Shown here piece by piece: positions 60,150 to 64,000 of a stretch of 64,000 nucleotides of DNA (positions are counted from its first letter, which is position 1; each line of letters opens with the position of its first letter). The position numbers were made by a program, and so were the translations under genes. Location of the stretch: assembly GCF_004310325.1 (NCBI RefSeq), contig NZ_SIRT01000001.1:372001-436000 (forward strand). Reading direction: 5' to 3'. Under the pieces are notes generated by a model that was not told where the DNA came from, searched no databases, and saw only the letters and a program-made list of their open reading frames with translations. The stretch comes from Hyunsoonleella flava. GTDB taxonomy: Bacteria > Bacteroidota > Bacteroidia > Flavobacteriales > Flavobacteriaceae.

Positions 60150-61538
60150 ATGACTCTAATAAAATCTATTTCAGGAATCCGCGGAACCATTGGCGGTAAA
60201 GTTGGCGAAAACCTTACACCCATTGATGCGGTAAAATTTGCAGCTGCCTATGGTGCTTGGTTAAAACAAAACCGTAAAAAGGAAAACTACAAGGTTGTGG
60301 TAGGACGGGATGCGAGGATTTCTGGTAAAATGATTCAAAGTTTGGTGATGCAGACTTTGGTTGGTCAGGGAATTCATGTTGTAGATTTGGGTTTATCTAC
60401 TACACCCACGGTTGAAGTTGCTGTACCTATGGAGCATGCTGATGGTGGTATTATTTTAACCGCTAGCCATAATCCAAAACAGTGGAACGCTTTGAAGCTT
60501 CTAAACGAAAAAGGAGAGTTTTTAGATGCCGTTGAGGGCGAAAAAATTTTAGAACTGGCAGAAGGAAATACGATAGAGTTTGCAGATGTCGATAGTTTGG
60601 GCAAAATAACTAAGAACAAGGCTTATTTTGACTTACATATTATTGAAGTTTTGGATTTGCCATTGGTAAACGTTAAAGCCATTGAGGCAGAACGTTTTAA
60701 AGTTGTTGTAGACGGTGTGAACTCCACTGGTGGTATTGTAATCCCATTATTGCTTGAGCGTTTAGGTGTTGATGTAGTGAAATTATATTGTGAACCAAAT
60801 GGGCATTTTCCTCATAACCCAGAACCTTTAAAGGAGCATTTAACCGATTTATCGGATGCTGTTAAAAAACACAAGGCAGATTTTGGTATTGTGGTAGATC
60901 CAGATGTAGACCGTTTAGCTTTTATGGATGAAAACGGAGAGATGTTTGGTGAGGAATATACATTGGTGGCTTGTGCAGATTATGTGCTAAGTCATAATTC
61001 TGGGAATACGGTAAGTAATATGAGTTCTACCCGCGCTTTACGTGATGTTACTGAAAAGCACGGAGGCACCTATGAGGCATCTGCTGTTGGTGAGGTAAAT
61101 GTTGTAAAATTAATGAAGAAGAATAAAGTAGTTATTGGCGGAGAAGGTAACGGAGGTATTATTTATCCAGAATTACATTACGGTCGTGATGCTTTAGTTG
61201 GCATTGCGTTGTTTTTAAGTTTACTAGCGGAAAAAGGTATGAAAGTGAGCGAATTACGGAAAACCTATCCGAACTATTTTATGAGTAAAAAGAAAATACA
61301 GTTAACTCCAGATTTGGATGTTGATGGTATTTTGAAAGCTATGGAAGAGCGGTATCAAAACGAACAACTAACCACGATTGATGGTGTGAAAATTGACTTT
61401 TCTGAGAGCTGGGTGCATCTACGAAAAAGTAATACCGAACCAATTATTAGAATTTATACTGAAGCAAAATCTCAGGAAGAAGCAGATGATTTAGCAGATA
61501 AATTTATTGAAGAGATTGAGGCGATAGCAAACGCTTAA
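60150..61538 (+). CDS. glmM: phosphoglucosamine mutase
   Basis: 462 residues from the ATG at 60150 (MTLIKSISGIRGTIGG). The phosphoserine is Ser106 in ILTASHNPKQWNALK, the metal loop is VVDPDVDRLAF, the sugar loop GGEGNGGIIYPELHYGRDA and the phosphate loop RKSNTEPIIRIYTEA; all four alpha-phosphohexomutase sites are intact. It converts glucosamine 6-phosphate to the 1-phosphate on the way to UDP-GlcNAc, the donor used by BshA. The GEGNGG loop with Ser-type handling could also fit phosphomannomutase activity, but the GlmM role is more likely. Confidence 0.88.
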   Translation: MTLIKSISGIRGTIGGKVGENLTPIDAVKFAAAYGAWLKQNRKKENYKVVVGRDARISGKMIQSLVMQTLVGQGIHVVDLGLSTTPTVEVAVPMEHADGGIILTASHNPKQWNALKLLNEKGEFLDAVEGEKILELAEGNTIEFADVDSLGKITKNKAYFDLHIIEVLDLPLVNVKAIEAERFKVVVDGVNSTGGIVIPLLLERLGVDVVKLYCEPNGHFPHNPEPLKEHLTDLSDAVKKHKADFGIVVDPDVDRLAFMDENGEMFGEEYTLVACADYVLSHNSGNTVSNMSSTRALRDVTEKHGGTYEASAVGEVNVVKLMKKNKVVIGGEGNGGIIYPELHYGRDALVGIALFLSLLAEKGMKVSELRKTYPNYFMSKKKIQLTPDLDVDGILKAMEERYQNEQLTTIDGVKIDFSESWVHLRKSNTEPIIRIYTEAKSQEEADDLADKFIEEIEAIANA

Positions 61539-61560
61539 ACCTTAAGTCTATACAATTTGA

Positions 61561-61591
61561 AAAGCATCTAAACATCTTGTTTAGGTGCTTT
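61561..61591. terminator. terminator hairpin overlapping the 3-prime end of the acyltransferase gene
   Basis: AAAGCATCTAAAC (61561-61573) pairs with GTTTAGGTGCTTT (61579-61591) with one G-T pair and a 5-base loop. The arm at 61579-61591 and the loop are inside the last codons (APKQDV) of the minus-strand gene, whose stop is at 61568-61570. It can act for glmM and for its convergent neighbour. Confidence 0.65.
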
Positions 61592-62458
61592 ATCTTTATG
61601 CTTCCAACGCTTATGCGTCCATAAATAGTATTCGGGTGCCTCACGAATTTGCTCTTCTACCAACTTCAGGAAAATATCTGTTATTTGATAATCTTCGTAG
61701 TCTTTGGGGGTTAGTGTTATCGTTTTAAATGTGGTTTCATAATACCCGCGTTTTACTTTCTTTACACCAAAGAAAACAACCGCCATATCTAGTTTTTTTG
61801 CCAACATTTCTGCGCCTGTATGCACGGGCACGTTTACGCCCATAAATTCATTCCAATGGAAAGCTTTGTTAAGCTTAGGCGACTGGTCTGACACAAACCC
61901 ATTAATTGAAATAACTCCTTCTCTTTTTTCTTGAATTAGTGTTGGGATAATTTCTTTAGTAGCAATTAAATAGCTGTTATACTTCGCTCTAATACGTTTA
62001 ACTAATCTGTCAAAATATTTATTGGCCAATGGCTTGTAAACCGCATTCCCTCTGGATTTTATGTAGGTTTGAAGTATGAAAATCCATTCCCAGCTTCCAT
62101 AATGGGCACACATTAAAATGATACTTTTACCTTGTGACTCGATGTTTTGTATGAGTTCAACATTAGTGAAAGTAAATCTCTTTCGCATTTCGTTTTCGCT
62201 GATAGTTAACGATTTGATGGATTCAAGTATCATATCACATAAATGATGATAAAACACCTTAGTTATACGTTTTATTTCGGCGTCCGACTTTTCTGGAAAC
62301 ACCAAGTTTAAATTACTTTTCACAACTTTTTTGCGATATCCAAACACCCGATATATTAGGATGTATAAACCGTCAGATACCGCATATAACATTCTAAAAG
62401 GAAGGATGGATATAACATATAAAAGAGGATAAACCAGAATATAGGCTAGAAAATGCAT
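61568..62458 (-). CDS. lysophospholipid/lipid A acyltransferase, LpxL-like
   Basis: 296 residues with an N-terminal membrane helix (about 5-25). The acyltransferase HX4E motif is H119-YGSW-E124 in MCAHYGSWEW. FVSDQSPKLNKAFHWNEFMGVNVPVHTGAEMLAKKLDMAVVFF and the terminal YYLWTHKRWKHK match the HtrB/LpxL family, which adds secondary acyl chains to lipid A at the inner membrane. It is shorter in context than E. coli LpxL, and the acyl chain cannot be told. A perfect -7 box (TATCTTTG, 62490 to 62483) precedes it. Confidence 0.9.
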   Translation of the reverse strand: MHFLAYILVYPLLYVISILPFRMLYAVSDGLYILIYRVFGYRKKVVKSNLNLVFPEKSDAEIKRITKVFYHHLCDMILESIKSLTISENEMRKRFTFTNVELIQNIESQGKSIILMCAHYGSWEWIFILQTYIKSRGNAVYKPLANKYFDRLVKRIRAKYNSYLIATKEIIPTLIQEKREGVISINGFVSDQSPKLNKAFHWNEFMGVNVPVHTGAEMLAKKLDMAVVFFGVKKVKRGYYETTFKTITLTPKDYEDYQITDIFLKLVEEQIREAPEYYLWTHKRWKHKDKAPKQDV

Positions 62459-62482
62459 TTATAAGTTTTAGCTTTGTAGGCG

Positions 62483-62490
62483 CAAAGATA
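62483..62490 (-). promoter_or_regulatory. -7 promoter box of the acyltransferase gene
   Basis: TATCTTTG on the minus strand, exact match 24 bases before the ATG, in the 62-base gap shared with the divergent rhomboid gene. Confidence 0.5.
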
Positions 62491-62520
62491 TGTTAATTTG
62501 ATTTTAAACGTTTCTATCAC

Positions 62521-63192
62521 ATGGGGAATTTAGAGGTTATTACAATAGCACTTATTGCTGCAAATGTTATAGTATCCTATAAAGGGTTTAATGACTTTAG
62601 TTTTTTTGAAAAGTACAAGTTTAACGTTGGTGCCATTCGCCGTGGTGAGCAGATTAGAATGTTTAGTTCAGGATTTTTGCATGCTGATACCACACATTTG
62701 TTCTTTAACATGTTTGCGTTGTATCTATTCTCTGATTTGGTGATTTTTGATATTGGTAAGTTTTACTTTTTTGTAGTTTACATTGGCAGCCTAATTGCAG
62801 GTAATCTCCTGTCGCTATACTTTCATAAAAATGAATACCATTACAGTGCAGTTGGCGCTAGTGGTGCAGTTACGGGTGTTTTGTATTCTGCAATATTATT
62901 AAGACCAGAGCGTGATTATTACTTTTTGTTTCTGCCTTCGCGAATAGGTGATGTGGATTTGGGAATTCCTGGATTTGTTTTAGGCATTGCTTATTTGTTA
63001 TATTCAATTTATGGCATGAAGAAGCGCATTGGAAACATTGGTCACGATGCACATTTTGGTGGTGCCATAGGTGGCTACTTTATTACCTTAATTTTAATGC
63101 CCTCGCTACTACAGAGCAATCCACTGATGGTAGGCTTATTGGCAATTCCTATCGTTGTACTTTTTGTTTTACAGAAAATGGGGAAAATCTAG
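62521..63192 (+). CDS. rhomboid family intramembrane serine protease
   Basis: 223 residues with about six membrane helices. The catalytic Ser114 is in AVGASGAVTGVL (GxSG) and the partner His178 in HDAHFGGAIGGYF; HLFFNMFALYLF near residue 59 carries the conserved HxxxN oxyanion loop. Rhomboids cut single-pass membrane proteins inside or near the bilayer. In this phylum substrates are not established. It is divergent from the acyltransferase gene and precedes lon by 160 bases. Confidence 0.92.
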   Translation: MGNLEVITIALIAANVIVSYKGFNDFSFFEKYKFNVGAIRRGEQIRMFSSGFLHADTTHLFFNMFALYLFSDLVIFDIGKFYFFVVYIGSLIAGNLLSLYFHKNEYHYSAVGASGAVTGVLYSAILLRPERDYYFLFLPSRIGDVDLGIPGFVLGIAYLLYSIYGMKKRIGNIGHDAHFGGAIGGYFITLILMPSLLQSNPLMVGLLAIPIVVLFVLQKMGKI

Positions 63193-63201
63193 TTGCTCAT
63201 C

Positions 63202-63225
63202 TGTCTTAATTGGCACAACTATTGA
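63202..63225 (+). promoter_or_regulatory. possible heat-shock-type element upstream of lon
   Basis: TGTC (63202) and TGGCAC (63211-63216) resemble the TGTCA...TGGCA layout upstream of hsp20 and grpE, with one extra base between. TGGCACAACTATTGA also approaches a sigma54 site but ends in GA rather than GC. A second loose match, TGACAGAATGACC, is at 63329-63341. Confidence 0.3.
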
Positions 63226-63352
63226 ATTTAGTAGTATGATGCAACAATTGTTTTCATATTAAGTGTTTGATTTACAGTTGTTTTCAATGATGTGTAATGA
63301 ATTTGAAAAACAGGTATATCTGTATTAATGACAGAATGACCTAAATAACTAT

Positions 63353-64000
63353 ATGAAGAAATCTAATTTTATAACTTTTGACAGTTTGTCATTACAGGAA
63401 TTTGATGAAAACTCAGAATTAATTCCGTTAATGACGCCTGAAGATGAAGAGGCCATAAATAATGAAGAACTCCCCGCATCTCTTCCCATTTTATCGTTGA
63501 GAAATACCGTGTTATTTCCTGGTGTTGTTATACCGATTACAGCGGGCAGGGATAAATCTATTAAACTAATTAACGATGCCAATAAAGGCAGTAAGGTTAT
63601 TGGGGTTGTGGCACAAAAAGATGAAACTGTCGAAAATCCTAAAGGAAAAGATATTTATAACACGGGGACGGTCGCCCGTATTTTAAGGGTGTTGAAAATG
63701 CCTGATGGGAATGTTACGGTTATTATTCAGGGTAAGAAGCGTTTTCAAGTAGAACACGTGGTTTCAGAGCAGCCATACATCACAGCAACCATCAAAGATT
63801 TACCTGAAGCCAAACCTGCTCTACAAAACAAGGAGTTTTCAGCCATAATTGATTCCATTAAAGATCTGGCTCTGGAAATTATTAAGGAAAGCCCCAATAT
63901 CCCAACGGAAGCTTCATTCGCAATTAAAAATATAGAGAGCAATTCGTTCTTGGTTAATTTCGTGTCTTCCAACATGAACCTTTCGGTTTCCGAAAAACAA
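63353..64000 (+). CDS. lon: ATP-dependent protease Lon, N-terminal part
   Basis: 216 codons are visible from the ATG at 63353 and the frame stays open to the window end. After an acidic lead (MKKSNFITFDSL ... TPEDEEAINNEELP), residues 45 onward are the Lon substrate-recognition domain: LPILSLRNTVLFPGVVIPITAGRDKSIKLI, GVVAQKDE, YNTGTVARILRVLKMPDGNVTVIIQGKKRF and the later NLSVSEKQ. The AAA+ and protease domains lie beyond the window. Lon degrades misfolded and regulatory proteins and is usually heat-inducible. The identification is secure despite truncation. Confidence 0.94.
   Translation, partial: MKKSNFITFDSLSLQEFDENSELIPLMTPEDEEAINNEELPASLPILSLRNTVLFPGVVIPITAGRDKSIKLINDANKGSKVIGVVAQKDETVENPKGKDIYNTGTVARILRVLKMPDGNVTVIIQGKKRFQVEHVVSEQPYITATIKDLPEAKPALQNKEFSAIIDSIKDLALEIIKESPNIPTEASFAIKNIESNSFLVNFVSSNMNLSVSEKQ

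Noticed and set aside
1-64000. CRISPR arrays, tRNA, rRNA, phage or insertion sequences
   Set aside because: No regularly spaced direct repeats, no cloverleaf with a CCA end, no transposase, integrase or capsid motifs were found on reading the gaps and coding regions.

Overview
The window is an ordinary-looking but information-rich stretch of an AT-rich chromosome from a member of the Bacteroidota, almost certainly Flavobacteriaceae and probably marine. The signs are a type IX secretion C-terminal sorting domain, BshA (bacillithiol), a fused E1 alpha/beta keto-acid dehydrogenase, a DnaJ with only one zinc centre, a DUF4251 and a DUF4920 protein, many TonB-era style secreted lipoproteins, and promoters with the Bacteroidota -7 box TAnnTTTG rather than sigma70 boxes or Shine-Dalgarno sites. 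No rRNA, tRNA, prophage, insertion sequence or CRISPR array was seen. Both ends cut a gene: exbD (minus) on the left and lon (plus) on the right.

Layout. 1-830: exbD start, then a 721-base gap that is not empty: it holds two tandem 28-residue micro-genes and a third possible 43-residue one, all on the minus strand pointing at exbD. 831-8326: secreted proteins, aldo/keto reductase, S9 peptidase, DEAD/DEAH helicase, EamA transporter. 8559-13718: proton-translocating transhydrogenase pntAA-pntAB-pntB coupled to a family 9 glycosyltransferase and an MFS transporter. 13807-19544: DUF4251 lipoprotein, Hsp20, MazG-like hydrolase, ilvE, DUF4920, mnmD (carrying a dispersed repeat inside its coding frame), TIGR01777 oxidoreductase. 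19551-21520: an ECF sigma/anti-sigma pair divergent from a frameshifted fasciclin gene. 22251-24768: YceI lipoprotein and grpE-dnaJ. 24961-25086: a promoter-hairpin-terminator unit that looks like a small RNA gene.

25268-31582 is a tightly packed operon: NatAB-like ABC exporter, MscS channel, outer-membrane protein, an NtrC-type regulator that lacks a DNA-binding domain, PPK2 and a 51-residue lipoprotein. 31596-34845: a beta-helix lipoprotein and two tandem paralogues with TTG starts. 35018-40920 is a galactose locus: gntR-galM-galK-galT on the minus strand, divergent from a sodium/sugar symporter, with a palindromic operator candidate between. 41121-45182: a GH3 glycosidase fused to a serine hydrolase, then bshA. 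45809-49354: a DoxX-led operon of small secreted proteins beside a membrane AraC regulator, with direct repeats between. 49389-64000: branched-chain E1, an inactive-looking M1-type peptidase joined to a beta-barrel, LOG protein, uvrA, acpH, glmM, a lipid A type acyltransferase, rhomboid protease, and the start of lon.

Most worth following up: the micro-gene array beside exbD, the candidate small RNA after dnaJ, the repeat that became protein inside MnmD, a shared 14-base element in front of hsp20 and grpE, and the pseudo-peptidase/barrel fusion.
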